Positions 20,938 to 31,657 of a stretch of 64,000 nt of DNA are shown in pieces (positions within the stretch are counted from its first letter, which is position 1; every line of letters begins with the position of its first letter). The notes beneath the pieces were generated by a model, which saw nothing but the letters and a program-made list of their open reading frames with translations, was not told the DNA's origin and did not search any database. Source of the DNA: Locusta migratoria (lineage: Eukaryota; Arthropoda; Insecta; Orthoptera; Acrididae); contig CM048746.1 of assembly GCA_026315105.1 (NCBI GenBank), positions 140,164,730-140,228,729 of the forward strand. The letters are read 5' to 3'. Both the position numbers and the translations under genes were made by a program.

Positions 20938-21775
20938 ACTCGTGGTAGCATTAAAATGCAGGGAGAAGAAATAAAAAAAACATTGCTGTTTGCTGAGGAC
21001 ATAGTAATTTTGTCAGAGACCGCAAAAGAACTGGAAGAGCAATTGAATGGAATGGACAGTGTCTTGAAAGGAAGATATAAGATGAACATTAACAAGAGTA
21101 AAACGAAGGTAATGGAATGCAATGTCAGAAAATCAGACGATGCTGAAGGAATTAGATTAGGTAATGAGACAATAAAAGTAGTAGATGAAATTTGATATTT
21201 ACGTAGCAAGATTACTCCAGATGGGCGAAGTAAAGAAGATATAAAATGCAGGATGGCTATGGGAAGAAAAGCGTTTCTAAAGAAGCGAAACTTGTTAACA
21301 TCAAGTATTAATTTAAATGTTAGGAAGTCCTTTCTGAAAGCATTTGTCTGGAGTGTAGCATTGTATGGGAATGAAACGTGGACGATAAGGAGTTTAGAAA
21401 AAAAGATGATAGAAGCTATTGAAATGTGGTGCTACAGACGAATGATGAAAATTAGATGGGTAGATCACGTAACTAATGAGGAGGTGCCTAACCGAATCGG
21501 GGAGAAAAGTTGTTTCTAGCATATCCTGACTAAGGGATAGATTGGTTGGACACATTCTGAGACATCAAGGAATTGTCAACTTAGCATTATAGGGAACTGT
21601 GTGGAGTAACAATCGTAGAGGGAGACCGAGGGACGAATATAGTAAGCAGATTCAAAAGGATGTAGGTTGTCGAACGTATTCTCAGATGAAGAGACTTGCA
21701 CAGGACAGGGTAGCTGCATCAAACCAGTCTACGGACTAAAGACCACAACAACAACAAACAAACATCACTACTTCG
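20938..21775 (+). mobile_element. LINE-B 3' third
   Basis: This is a 5'-truncated copy of the LINE-B family. It reaches the family's ACAACAACAAACAAAC terminus at about 21745-21765 and abuts LINE-F upstream. Confidence 0.85.
20957..21760 (+). pseudogene. LINE-B reverse transcriptase C-terminal half
   Basis: The frame holds the catalytic box as FAED instead of FADD, then ELEEQLNGMDSVLKGRYKM, MECNVRKSDDAEGIRLGNE and, after a stop at 21193-21195, MAMGRKAFLKKRNLLTSS and SFLKAFVWSVALYGNE. A further stop at about 21517 precedes a frame with GRPRDEYSKQIQKDVGCR. The element's protein would nick and copy at the insertion site. Here the altered second aspartate position plus two stops show it is inactive. 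The frame is very similar to the copy at 59720-60694. Confidence 0.85.
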
Positions 21776-21816
21776 GCAACTTGCCCACCGCGAGGAGCGT
21801 TAGTGTCGCAGCAACT

Positions 21817-22225
21817 AAATGTTCAAATCTTTGTATAGTCTACGAGACTTAACTAGCCGGCCGCGGTGGCCGAGGGGATTGAGGCGCTCCAGTCACGGTC
21901 CGCACGGTCACTACGGTCGGGGGTTCGAATCCCCCCTCGGACATGGATATTTGTGCCGTCCTTAGTATAAGGTAGTTGATGAGCAGTTTGTAAGTTTAGG
22001 GACTGATGACCCCGTAGTTAAGTCCCATAGACTCTACAAACATTTGAACATTTTGGACTTAATTACGGGGTCATCAATCCCTAAACTTACAAACTACTTA
22101 TGAACTACTTACGAACTATGACGGCACAAATATCCATGCCCGAGGGGGGGTTTCGAACCCCCGACCGTAGTGGCCGTGCACACCGTGACTGGAGCGCCTT
22201 AGTCCCCTCGGCCACCGCGGCCGGC
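21817..22225 (-). mobile_element. SINE family A hosting another SINE, 10-bp TSD
   Basis: This reverse SINE is in two parts, 21817-21855 and 22056-22225, flanked by CGCAGCAACT at 21807-21816 and 22226-22235. The head is intact with the mirrored GATTGGAGCGCC-type A box region. Confidence 0.9.
21856..22055 (+). mobile_element. SINE family A inserted in an opposite SINE A
   Basis: This forward SINE is flanked by GACTTAACTA (21846-21855) and GACTTAATTA (22056-22065), so it inserted into the tail of the reverse SINE. The result is an almost complete ~170-bp palindrome. Confidence 0.9.
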
Positions 22226-22269
22226 TCGCAGCAACTGTCAGTTGGTAACAACTTTTAGAGCAGTGAGTG

Positions 22270-22505
22270 TCGTGACACTATGTTAGAGTGTGGTATAGCT
22301 TTGCCTGGGCGGCAGAGTGCGGTGCAGCGCCGTGTTGCCTACGCGGCAGGCGCCCGCAGGCTGTCAGACTTTCCCCGGCGCCCGCATGCCGCCGCCTGGC
22401 GCTTTACTGCCACACTTAACTGTCGCCTCGTCCCACGCAACCGCGTTGCGCAGCCACAAGCCACCAGCAGTCACACAACGCGTCGCGCCGTTTCCAGATA
22501 ACTGA
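22270..22505. other. GC-rich island
   Basis: A GC- and CpG-rich patch (GGCGCCCGCAGG, CGCAACCGCGTTGCG). Short open frames exist on the plus strand in two phases, with no recognisable domain. Confidence 0.4.
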
Positions 22506-22800
22506 GCCAGTTTCAACATACAGCAGCGGGAACGCGTTGCATATGTGTTAGCTGTTTGATCCTGCCAGCCATTTTCACCTCATGACATGCCAGTCCTCCA
22601 TAATGCGGGAAGGCTGAATATGACCGTCATAGTGTTATGGTTAATCCGTATTTTTCTTTTTTTACTAGTTAAAGTTACAGTTAAAAGGTTTTATGCTTAT
22701 GTGTGTGTAGCTGCATGTTATATGTTAAGTACTTGTAAGTCACGTCATTAATTTCATTTCATTTGGGCCTGCAACATTGTGTATGTCTTTTAAGGACATA

Positions 22801-23152
22801 TTGTTAATCTAAGTAATGCCAAAATGCTGCTTCACTTTATAGATGTTAAAAACTGTTTATTATTATAGCAATAGGCCTACTTCGGCACTGTGGGCATCAT
22901 CAGGCTATTTCCATATGGCATCGTGGAGGTATAATTTATTACAATAACTGTATATAATTGCAGTATAAACGCTCTTTATATTACGTTTATCGGGTAGTAA
23001 TTCATTACTGCTAATCTGTCAGTTTGACATATCCTCCAGCGATGATCTATGGTTACTGAGCATGTGCCGAAGTAGGCCTATTGCTATAATAACAAACAGT
23101 TTTTAACATCTATAAAGTGAAGCAGCATTTTGGCATTACTTAGATTAACAAT
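22801..23152. mobile_element. Palindromic element with hammerhead-like motif
   Basis: The arms 22801-22905 and 23056-23152 are about 100-bp inverted copies that include AAGTAATGCCAAAATGCTGC. On the minus strand the left arm shows CTGATGA then GCC...GCC and GAAG instead of GAAA, so its core is damaged. Confidence 0.75.
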
Positions 23153-23209
23153 CATGCAATTAAGTTCTGTTAATTCCTCATCATCATCATTAGAGACTGA
23201 TTATGCCTT

Positions 23210-24090
23210 TCAGCGTTCAGTCTGGAGCATAGTACCTCTAATAAAATTCCTCCATGATCCCCTATTCAATGCTAACATTGATGCCTCGTCTGATGTTATG
23301 CCTTTTACTTCAAAATCATTCTGCTCCGAATATAAGTACTTTCTTCTTGGTCTACCTCGACTCCTCTTACCCTCCGCTGCCGAGCTCATGAGTCTCTTAG
23401 GTAACCTTGCTTCTCCCATGCGTGTAACATGATCCCACCATCTCAGTCTGTTCGCTTTAACTGCTTCATCTATGGTGTTCATTCCCAGTTTTTATTTGAT
23501 TTCCTTGATATCTGTAACCTCTACCTTATGAATAAGGTAACCTGTATCCATACAACAAAGTTGGTCGAAAGATAGAACGATGCACTGCTAACTTAGTTTT
23601 GGTACTGACTTCCTTCTTGCAGAAGAGAGTAGATCTTAGTTGCAAACTCACTGCATTAGCTTTGCTACACCTCGATTCCAGTTCTTTCACTATGTTTCCA
23701 TCCTGTGAGAAAATACATCCCAGGTACTTGAAACTGTCTACCTGAACTAACTTTGTTCCTCCTATTTGGCACTAAATCCGTTTAAATCTATTTCCCACAG
23801 ACATTACTTTCGTTTTGGAGATGCTGATCTTCATATCATAATCCTTGCACTTCTGCTCGAGCTCTGAAATATTAGTTTGCAAGCTTTCAGTCGAATCGGC
23901 CATTACAACTAAGTCATCCGCATATGCGATACTGCTTATTCTGTTTTCACCTATTTTAATCCCGCCCTGCCACTCTACTGTTTTCAACGTATGATCCATG
24001 AATAGTATGAACAACAGTGGTGACAGGTTACAGCCTTGTCTTACCCCTGAAACTACCCTGAACCATGAGCTTAATTTTCCATCTACTCTA
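23210..24090 (-). pseudogene. LINE-C reverse transcriptase, motif C to C-terminus
   Basis: In separate frames the sequence continues with SGVRQGCNLSPLLF at about 24030, an intact YADD box inside the frame 24014-23772 (SIAYADDLVVMAD), KISISKTKVMSVGNRF and, from 23482 to 23210, NTIDEAVKANRLRWWDHV, RGRPRRKYL and DEASMLALNRGSW. Several frameshifts and stops between 23770 and 23490 separate them. YADD is the only fully canonical catalytic box among the main LINE copies in this window. Confidence 0.8.
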
Positions 24091-24106
24091 ACTGCTGCCT
24101 GACAGT

Positions 24107-24600
24107 CTACGTAGAGCCCTTTAATTGCCGCAGAAGTTTGCCTCCTATACCGTAATCTTGAAGAACTGACAGTAGCTTCCTCCTAGGAACACGGTCATAA
24201 GCCTTTTCCAGATCTATGAAACATAGATACAATTCCCTGTTCCACTCATAGCACTTTTCCATTACCTGCCGTAGGCTAAAGATCTGGTCCTGACAGCCTC
24301 TAAGAGGCCTAAACCCACACTGATTTTCATCTATCTTGTCCTCAATTAATACTCGCACTCTTTCAACAATACCGGAGAATATTTTGCCTACAACGCTAAT
24401 TGAGGAGATACCTCGATATTTGTTGCAATCTTTTCTGTTTCCATGTTTGAAAATTGGCGTGATTATCGCTTTCGTCCAGTCAGACGGAACCTTTTCCGAT
24501 TCCCACGCCTTCTCAATTATCCTGTGTAACCATTCGAGACCTGATATTCCACTGTATTTGACGAGTTCTGGCTTAATTTCATCCACCACAGCCGCTTTAT
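24107..24600 (-). pseudogene. LINE-C reverse transcriptase, N-terminal blocks
   Basis: The frame 24589-24107 reads DEIKPELVKYSG, KVPSDWTKAIITPIFKHG, NKYRGISSISVVGKIFSGI, QCGFRPLRGCQDQIFSLRQ and the motif A block FIDLEKAYDRVPR. These are the fingers and first palm blocks of an RTE-like reverse transcriptase. The frame is lost after YGIGGKLLRQLKG through an indel near 24110. The catalytic aspartate of motif A is present. Confidence 0.85.
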
Positions 24601-24660
24601 TGCACTGCAGGTTCCTTGTCAGATATGCTTTCTAGCTGCTCGCTAAATACAACGTCTCAG

Positions 24661-25935
24661 GATGTCTGAAACACTTGAATGTTTAGATGAGACTTTTGTA
24701 AAGTCTTTTCTTCGTTAATTCTCACCTTGATTATGTGTACAGAGTCGCAAAGACGGCTTCTTCTTTCTTGTTGTTATTATTCTACGAGAAGAGAAATGCG
24801 TAACACTAATTTGTCATGGACTATTATCTTTTAATGCATTTACTTCCTTTCAACGGATACAAATCAAATATCAACATTCCTGTCCATGTATCGTAAAACT
24901 AGTCTCATTCCATCACCAACAGAAAATCAAGACCGAGCGAGCGAGTAAACAAAGTCAGAATAATCATATAATCTCTTTGACATAATAATCTCTGATACAG
25001 TACAATCGCAGCTCTGTACTTTGATAGATACTTTCGAAGCACTGTATTTTAGCAATCTGTGGATATCCAAAATTCTACTACAATTAGGGTGGTTCCATTC
25101 GTAGGCGGTAGACGTACATAACATAGGGATACAAAAATTGATCAAGCGATATGACGACTGTCTCGATTCGTACGGTGACTATGTCGCAAAATATCTCAAA
25201 CATTAATATACCTGTTAAGAATATAGTTTTTCATGTAAAAAAGTTTCCTTAGGGAAACGAACTCTCTGGATGAGCCGTGATTGCTTCATACAAGCTAATA
25301 AGGATTTCTGTACAGATAGATTAGTCCGATCGTTTGCGGCAACACTGATAAAACTGCCACAAGCCACCAGCGAAATGTGAGATACGTTGGGCAGGACTGA
25401 AGGTTGTCTGGATAGCCTAATGGTTTCAGTTCCGAACCGGTCCAAATTATCAATTTCGCCATTGAATTTCACTGAATGTCCTGAAATAACGCAAATGTTT
25501 TAATATTTGTAATTCGTTTCATTGAAGTATTTTCCAAAGATGTCCTTGAAGGACTAAGGGAAAGGGCGAATCACTTGAGACAGGACAGTGAAGACATAAA
25601 TATTGAGCGTGGACTGCGGATGGCCAAGATATAATAACTGAAATAGAACCAGCAGTCGTAATGTTCTTATAAACAATATGTTATGCGACCAAGACGGCCT
25701 CTCACTTAATCGATCTTCATGCCCCTAAAAGAAATCGATGTTGTATATGCTACTAGACAGTATAAAGAGCCTGTTCAACAGATGTCGTGCATTTATCGAC
25801 AGATACGTTGTTATCGTAATAATATAAATCCGATCGAAAATGGAAAGATTTAGTTATCCCTTTTTCCCATGTACTGTCAGAAAATGAAACAGCAGAGAAA
25901 TATTATGATAGCTATAATTCAAAGAAATTATTTAC
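24661..25935. other. No recognised feature
   Basis: About 1.3 kb of AT-rich, apparently low-copy DNA. I see no gene, SINE or inverted repeat. Confidence 0.4.
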
Positions 25936-25939
25936 ACAC

Positions 25940-26010
25940 CGCCGTAAATCTATGTTGTTTTATTTATGCAACGGGTTTCGGTATTACATTAATAGCATCT
26001 TCAGCATCAA
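25940..26010 (-). mobile_element. Single arm with hammerhead-like core
   Basis: On the minus strand at 26004-25975 are CTGAAGA, a hairpin GCTATTA/TAATACC (one mismatch) and GAAAC followed by CCGT. The mirror arm is absent. The 5' end of the next LINE starts directly after it. Confidence 0.6.
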
Positions 26011-26016
26011 TCGAAT

Positions 26017-26537
26017 TTGAAGGTAGTAAACTCCACTAAATACCTAGCAATTATTATTACATCAGACTTGAACTGGAAAGAACACGTACATAATGTCGTA
26101 GGAAAGGCGAACCAGAGATTGTGTTTTCTAGGCAGAACACTTAAAAGATGCAACAGAACTACTAAAGAGACTGCATACACCACGCTTCTCCGTCCTTATT
26201 TGGAGTATTGCTGCCCAGTGTGGGATCCTTATCAGGAGGGTTTGACGGAGGCCATCGAAAGAGTCCAAAGAAGGGCAGCTCGTTTAGTATTGTCACGATA
26301 AGGGGGACAGCGTTACGGAAATTATACAGCATCATGAATAGGAATCATTACAACAACGGCACTTATCGCTGCGGCGTGGGCTACTTGCTAAACTCCAATC
26401 GCCAACATTCTCCTCGGAATGACTCCCACTTACATAGAAAAGATCTTCAGAAAAAAATACGAGAAATCAGAGCTCGAACTGAGACATTCAGGTGTTCTTT
26501 CTTCCCACGCGCTATTCGAGAATGGAATGGGAGATAA
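26017..26537 (+). pseudogene. LINE-D reverse transcriptase C-terminus
   Basis: The frame at 26017-26301 reads VNSTKYLAIIITSDLNW, KANQRLCFLGRTLKRCNR, YTTLLRPYLEYCCPVWDPY and ERVQRRAARLV, the thumb and post-RT region of CR1/L2/Jockey-type LINEs. After a frameshift near 26300, frame 26208-26537 continues with ALRKLYSIMNRNHYNN and FRCSFFPRAIREWNGR and a stop. The RT palm is missing. The motif order and the ending 'P(R)xIxxWN' match the usual C-terminus of this group. Confidence 0.8.
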
Positions 26538-26603
26538 TTACGTAGTATAAAGGTGGTTCGATGAACCCTCTGCCAGGCACTTGAATGTGATTTGCAGAGT
26601 ATC

Positions 26604-26799
26604 AAAAATGTTTGTAATTCTATCGGACCAAACTGCGTGATCATCAGTCCGTAGCTTACAAACTACTTAAACTAAGGTAAACAACTCTAAGGACAAACAC
26701 ACAGACCCATGCCCCAGGGAGGACTCGAACCTCCACGGCGAGCAACCGCGCGCTCCGCAGCGAGACGCTTTAGACCGCTCGGCTACTCCACCACGGCTT
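26604..26799 (-). mobile_element. SINE family B in LINE-D, 10-bp TSD
   Basis: This SINE is flanked by GCAGAGTATC (26594-26603) and GCAGAATATC (26800-26809). The head with box B GGTTCGAGTCC is intact on the minus strand. Confidence 0.93.
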
Positions 26800-27295
26800 G
26801 CAGAATATCCCATGTAGATGTAGATGCTCCGAGCTGGACTCGCAGAGTGGTGCCAAATGATCCCCAAGAGAAGGTGACATGTTCCGATTAATTATTTTTC
26901 CGTTCAAAACAGTCTGCTGTAGTCGGTCGTTTGATATATTGCTAGTATGTCAATGACGAAACTTTGAATACTTTTGAATGTGATGGAAGTGTTACAATTT
27001 TAAACATAGCAGCTATTGTCAGCGACCGTTACAACATTAATGGATAAACAAGCAGCCCTCGCTCGCAAATTAAAAATTATTTTACCAGAATTCGTCAATG
27101 TTTAAGATTGCCTTCATCAGAAAATATAAAACAAAACAAGTCACAAAATATACTACTCAGCTGTACAGCTTACGTCACAAAGTTTAAAAAGAAATTTTTA
27201 GAAAATGCTAGCCACTACACAGTCTGATGCCTCCGTTCAGGCGTGCAGCCCATAGTGGCTAGCTTTTTCTAAAAATTTCTTTTTAAACTTTGTGA

Positions 27296-27491
27296 AATGG
27301 GAAATGTTTGTTATGCTTATGGGAGTTAACTACGGGGTCATCAGTCCCTAAACTTACAAACTATTAGTGAACTACTTAAGAACTAGGACGGCACAAATAT
27401 CCATGCCCGAGGGGGGATTCGAACCCCCGACCATAGTGGCCGTGCAGACCGTGACTGGAGCGCCTCAGACCCCTCGGCTACCGCGGCCGGC
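27296..27491 (-). mobile_element. SINE family A, 11-bp TSD
   Basis: Reverse SINE flanked by AAACTTTGTGA at 27285-27295 and 27492-27502, inserted near the centre of the large palindrome. Confidence 0.95.
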
Positions 27492-27606
27492 AAACTTTGT
27501 GACGTAAGCTGTACAGCTGAGTAGTATATTTTATTATGTGACTTGTTTTGTTTTATATTTTCTGATGAAGGCAATCTTAATCATTGCCGAAACCTGGTCA
27601 AATAAC

Positions 27607-27841
27607 TTAATAATGATTTTGCAGCCAAGATCGCATTTTTCATTTATTATGTTACCGGTTTCGGCGTGCTCGACGCCATCTTAAGACCTGTCGTAATTTA
27701 CATAACTTCACTACTAAAAGAGTATATAAAAATGTCGTGAAGTTATGTAAATTACGACAGGTCTGAAGATGGCGTCGAGCACGCCGAAACCGGTAACATA
27801 ATAAATGTTAAATGCGATCTTGGCTGCAAAATCATTATTAA
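27607..27841. mobile_element. Near-perfect palindromic element with hammerhead-like core
   Basis: Arms of about 105 bp are almost identical inverted copies, with both ends reading TTAATAATGATTTTGC. The plus strand at 27763-27790 has CTGAAGA, a 5-bp stem GGCGT/ACGCC, GAAAC and then the self-complementary ACCGGT followed by A. The left arm has CTTAAGA, one change in the core. It sits inside the older palindrome at 27038-27930. TTAA at both ends could be a target duplication or part of the inverted repeat. Confidence 0.8.
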
Positions 27842-28099
27842 ACAATTATAGATCGCCCCATTGAACTATGAGTTCCTTATATAAAATAATTTTTAATTTG
27901 CGACCCAGGGCTGCTTGTTTATCCATTGATGGGAGTGTGTAACCTCTGCTGGAGGGGAGCGAGGAGGGGAGGGGAGGAAGCCCCGCGCAAGCTAGGGCCG
28001 GCTGTGTGCCTGATAAAATGTATCTGAGCGGGTCGACGGGACGTTACACCCTATTCTTGCTTCCCTTTTCCATATGCGTCAAACAGTACAAAGGCGCTT

Positions 28100-28440
28100 A
28101 GATCGCCAGTGAGTGCGAAGTTAAGAAGCCGGCAGCAGCGGGCGAGGGCAGCTTCGGTTCGCAGACCGCGACGGAAGCGGATGGCGGCTGGCTTTTGCGC
28201 TCCAGTGCGCATGCGCGGCTAGTCCGGCCAGAGCGCGGTCGGGAAAGCGCGTCGAACCCGCGACCGCCGGCTGCGGCTGCGGATACGGATACGGCAGGCG
28301 TGCGCCACGCGGTTCCGTTCCGCCGGCTTCTCGCGGGCGACCGCCTCCGTCGGAGCCAGCTGCGCCGCAAGTCGACGCGGCGCGCGCAGCAGACCGTGTG
28401 TCGTGACTGAGGACAACTGGTCCCTGCTTCGATACTGCGA
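28100..28440. other. GC-rich island
   Basis: About 340 bp of very GC- and CpG-rich sequence (GCGGCTGCGG and GCGCGTCGAACCCGCG-like words). Open frames on both strands are compositional and have no recognised domain. Confidence 0.45.
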
Positions 28441-28554
28441 GTGCAGGCGGGCTAAGGCACTAACCAGCTCTCTCTCTCTCTCTACTCCTGAGCTTCCATT
28501 AGAAGTCTCTTCGATGTATTCTGCGTCTACATACATTCATCTATATCCACCCAA

Positions 28555-28613
28555 AGGTGTACACGTCACGTTGACCTTACACGTTCAGATACGCGTTCCG
28601 CGTGCCGATGGTT
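28555..28613 (+). repeat. Solo end related to the 18265 terminus
   Basis: CACGTCACGTTGACC, ACACGTTCAGATACGCG and CGTGCCGATGG align with 18207-18263 over about 55 bp. It is an orphan end of the Harbinger-like TIR family. Confidence 0.6.
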
Positions 28614-28739
28614 ACACGCTATAGCGGATGCGGATATCCGCTGATATAGCAGTATTTATAACTTTTTGCGGATACAATTGTGAGCGTCGTTGCGGATATC
28701 CGCGTGTTACATGCGGATAAAGAACGAGGTATCTGCCCA

Positions 28740-29810
28740 GTGCGTCTGTCGAAATGATGGCTAAAAACTTCAAGCCTGTGTACATTCTTGGAATCCTTCC
28801 GGAACCCAGGAAGATTGGAAATCTGTTGTCCTCATCCCCTGGCCACAGCGGACGCAACTGAATCCGAGGGACCTGCGCCTATTCCGTTTACGCGACCCTG
28901 TTTTATCTGCTGTCTGTCAAGTGCTTTCTGGATCGCAAACTGGCCCACTGCCCACCAGAGGTGCCACGCCAATTTTCCGCTGCCTTCAGTTAGCGCTTTG
29001 TACTGTACCAATGACGACGTATATCGTAATGAATACAGTGACAGTTCTTTATTAAAATGAACACATCAATGGTTACTATATTGTGTAAAGTGAAAAAAGG
29101 TGATTTGACATTACTGGAGGAAAACAAATACAAATCATCAATTTCGAAAAATTTCGATACGTATTTGATGACAAGGAAATGATCAACGATCCAGTGGTCT
29201 GTTTTGCGTTTAAAAAAGTATATTCTTACACTGTTTATCGCAACAGAGTTTTAGATAAATGGCGACGGAAGTAATAAAGATTGACAATAGCATTTTATAG
29301 CAACTTTCATAATCAGATACGGTGTACAGTGAAAGTAAAGTATTTAGGAAGGTACACAATATTACGATTGTATAGGTTGGCCGTAGCTGCAGCAAACATG
29401 CTCTTTTTTTGCTGACAGTTAGCACTTAGAAGTTTTAACACTTGAAATGACATGCTTTGTTTTAGGTCACATGTCATGTGCGTTAATATGGGGAAAATAA
29501 AGTGTCCCTTTTGTAAAACTCCGAAAGAACCGTTTCTTTTTTGAATGTAAACACAGCAAAATCTCCTCTATGCCGATCAGTTTTAACCACCGAAATTTAA
29601 GAATATGCCTGTAGTAAACTGCTGATGTAGTGCTCCGACCACTTGGGCTCCGAAGCGCTACTGTGTGTGACCTGAGCGCCATTGTTTCCAGTTTGGAATA
29701 GCCCGTTTTGGAATAGGTATAGAACAGTTACCTTGATTCGAGAAGTCGAAAGTAGTTAAGTTGTCGGAGGAATTACACTAACAGTAATTATATCTTTACA
29801 TACCGTCGTT
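28740..29810. other. Unassigned DNA
   Basis: About 1 kb with no recognised gene. The stretch 28790-28990 has an open frame (ESFRNPGRLEICC...) in which I see no secure domain. Confidence 0.35.
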
Positions 29811-29823
29811 TTAAATACTGCTA

Positions 29824-30029
29824 GCCGGCCGCGGTGGCCGAGGGGACTAAGGCGCTTCAGTCACGGTCTGCACGGCCACTACGGTCGGGGGTTCGAATAC
29901 CCCCTCGGGCATGGATATTTGTGCCGTCTTAGTTCGTAAGTAGTTCATAAGTAGTTTGTAAGTTTAGGGACTGATGACCCCGTAGTTAAGTCCCATAGAC
30001 TTTACAAACATTTGAACATTTTTTTTTTT
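29824..30029 (+). mobile_element. SINE family A, 10-11 bp TSD
   Basis: Forward, full-length SINE flanked by AATACTGCTA (29814-29823 and 30030-30039), with a run of nine or ten T at its 3' end. Confidence 0.95.
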
Positions 30030-30046
30030 AATACTGCTATCTATTC

Positions 30047-30245
30047 AAAAATGTTCAAATGTTTGTATAGCTTATGGGACTTAACTACGGGGTCATCAGT
30101 CCCTAAACTTACAAACTACTTATGAACTACTTACGAACTAGGGCGGCACAAATATCCATGCCCGAGGAGGGATTCGAACCCCCGACCGTAGTGGCCGTGC
30201 AGACCGTGACTGGAGCGCCTCAGTCCCCTCGGCCACTGCGGCCGG
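30047..30245 (-). mobile_element. SINE family A, 10-bp TSD
   Basis: Reverse, full-length SINE flanked by GCTATCTATT at 30037-30046 and 30246-30255. It landed 17 bp after the preceding forward SINE, so the two form a large inverted pair. Confidence 0.95.
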
Positions 30246-30459
30246 CGCTATCTATTACTATTACCCACTTATATATATAAACATGAATTGCTGTTAGTTA
30301 GTCTCGCTAAAACTCGAGAACGGCTGAACCGATTTGGCTAATTTTAGTCTTGAAAATTCATGTAAGTCCAGGGAAGGTTTAAACAGTGATAAGATATGGA
30401 AAAAGAGGAAAATCCGGAAAAACTGAAGCAGCTTTTTCCAGTAGGTTATCAATACCATT

Positions 30460-31395
30460 AGTCCAACTGTGATAAAATTTTGTACACTTCATGTTGAAAC
30501 CAAGAGGAAGGTTCGCATCAAATAAAAATTTGGAAAAGTCGCCCGGAAAGTAGGAAAATTTAGGAACAACCGAAAGCGATTTTTTTCTATGAATAAAAGT
30601 CAATTCCCGCATGGTTGTAAGAGCATCACTTGAGTACGGCTTGACAGATCAACGTTTGTATGAAATAAATCTTTTGGAAAATAGGAATACTTGAGAAAAA
30701 CTGAAAGCAAGTTTTTCAATGTGTTTTTGTTTGAATTCAGCACTATATACGCACGACGTAAAGGGCTAATATTTTTTTTTTCATTATGGTCTTGGAAAAG
30801 TTTTCAGTAAAAAAATGGGGACAGTTGACAAGGAAAGTCGCAAAATTCGAACGAAGTACCTTCTTCGATGTGTTTCTAAATGTACTCAGCACTATCAGTT
30901 GAGAACCGAACATCCGACTGAGATAAAATTTTGAACATTTGACGTTCAACAAAAGATGAGCGTTCTTATGAACTAAAAATTTGGGAAAGTTACCTGGAAA
31001 ATTTGAAAATTCGCGAGAAGGTGAAAGAGCTGTTTTCAATGGGATATCAAAATCATTCGTCTGATTGCCATAAAAGTTTGCATATTTGACGTTCAAAGCA
31101 AGAGTAACGTCCTTATGAAGTGAAAATTTGGAAAAGTTTCACGGAAAAATTGGAATTCAGAAAAATAGAAAGATTTTTCTATGAAACATTAATAACATTC
31201 ATCTTATTGCGATAAAATTTTGCACAGTCGACGTTCAAAGAGAGAGGAAGGTCTGGGTGAAGTAAAAGTTTGGAATAGTTGGCTAGAAAATAGGAAAATT
31301 TGGGGAAAACTGAAAGAGCTGTTTTCTTTGGGATATCAATATCATTCGTACGATTGCGATAAAATTTTGCACATTTGACGTTCACCAATACTTGG
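30460..31395 (+). repeat. Tandem repeat, unit ~147 bp
   Basis: The anchor word GATAAAATTTTG recurs at about 30469, 30922, 31211 and 31358, with a variant at 31069. Intervals are 142-147 bp, plus one of about 453 bp (three units). Each unit contains TTGACGTTCA and AATTTGGAAAAGTT-type blocks. Copies are moderately diverged. The minus-strand frames (KCxKFYxxxT...) are products of the repeat, not genes. Confidence 0.85.
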
Positions 31396-31417
31396 ACTAT
31401 CTGATGATGCCTTTATA

Positions 31418-31502
31418 GCCACGGTGGAGTAGCCGAGCGGTCTAAAGCGCCTCGCTGCGGAGCGCGCGGTTGCTCGCCGTGAAGGTACGAGTCCTCCCAC
31501 GG

Positions 31503-31564
<62 letters not shown>

Positions 31565-31657
31565 TTAGGTTAGTTTACCTAGATTTAAGTAGTTTGTAAG
31601 CTACGGATTGATGACCACGCAGTTTGGTCCGATAGATTTATAGACATTTGAACATTT
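31418..31657 (+). mobile_element. SINE family B with GT expansion, 13-bp TSD
   Basis: Flanked by TGATGCCTTTATA at 31405-31417 and 31658-31670. The GTGTGT part of the tail has expanded to about 29 GT units (31504-31562). The head has TAGCCGAGCGGTCTAAAGCG and box B GGTACGAGTCC. Confidence 0.95.

Larger units (their letters stand above)
23160..24660 (-). mobile_element. LINE-C: RTE-like LINE, 5' truncated
   Basis: This LINE lies on the minus strand. It runs from a truncated RT N-terminus at about 24660 to a CAT/ATG trinucleotide tail at about 23168-23188 (GATGATGATG on its sense strand), a 3' microsatellite end common in RTE-type LINEs. A fragment of the same family lies at 54862-55167. Confidence 0.85.
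26012..26832 (+). mobile_element. LINE-D: CR1/L2-like LINE 3' end
   Basis: This is a 5'-truncated LINE that ends in the family's short repeat ATGTAGATGTAGATG at about 26813-26828. A SINE splits the 3' end within GCAGAGTATC. A reverse fragment of the same family lies at 46360-48140. Confidence 0.85.
27038..27930. mobile_element. Large palindromic PLE-like element holding a SINE and a second palindrome
   Basis: The outer arms match inversely over about 250 bp: 27038-27295 against 27492-27606 and then 27860-27930. The centre has a smaller inverted pair around TGCTAGCCACTA/TAGTGGCTAGC. The plus strand at 27562-27593 shows CTGATGA, a perfect 6-bp stem GGCAAT/ATTGCC, GAAAC and CTGGTC. The mirrored copy in the left arm has GAATT instead of GAAAC. 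Two later insertions interrupt the right side. Confidence 0.8.

Noticed and set aside
26667..26867. ORFs with GGVAERSKASRCGARGCSPWRFESSLGHG
   Set aside because: Translation of the SINE family B tRNA-like head, repeated at several SINE loci; not a protein family.
28788..29060. Possible reverse transcriptase fragment (EDWKSVVLIP)
   Set aside because: Only a short similarity to the RT 'DWKxAxVxP' block, with no neighbouring RT motifs in any frame.
30379..31388. Minus-strand ORFs with repeated KCxKFYRNxTNDIDI motifs
   Set aside because: They are the in-phase translation of the ~147-bp tandem repeat in the Helitron-like element, not a repeat protein.
30460..31395. CRISPR-like or regularly spaced repeats
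   Set aside because: The repeats are contiguous ~147-bp diverged units without unique spacers, in a eukaryotic transposon context.
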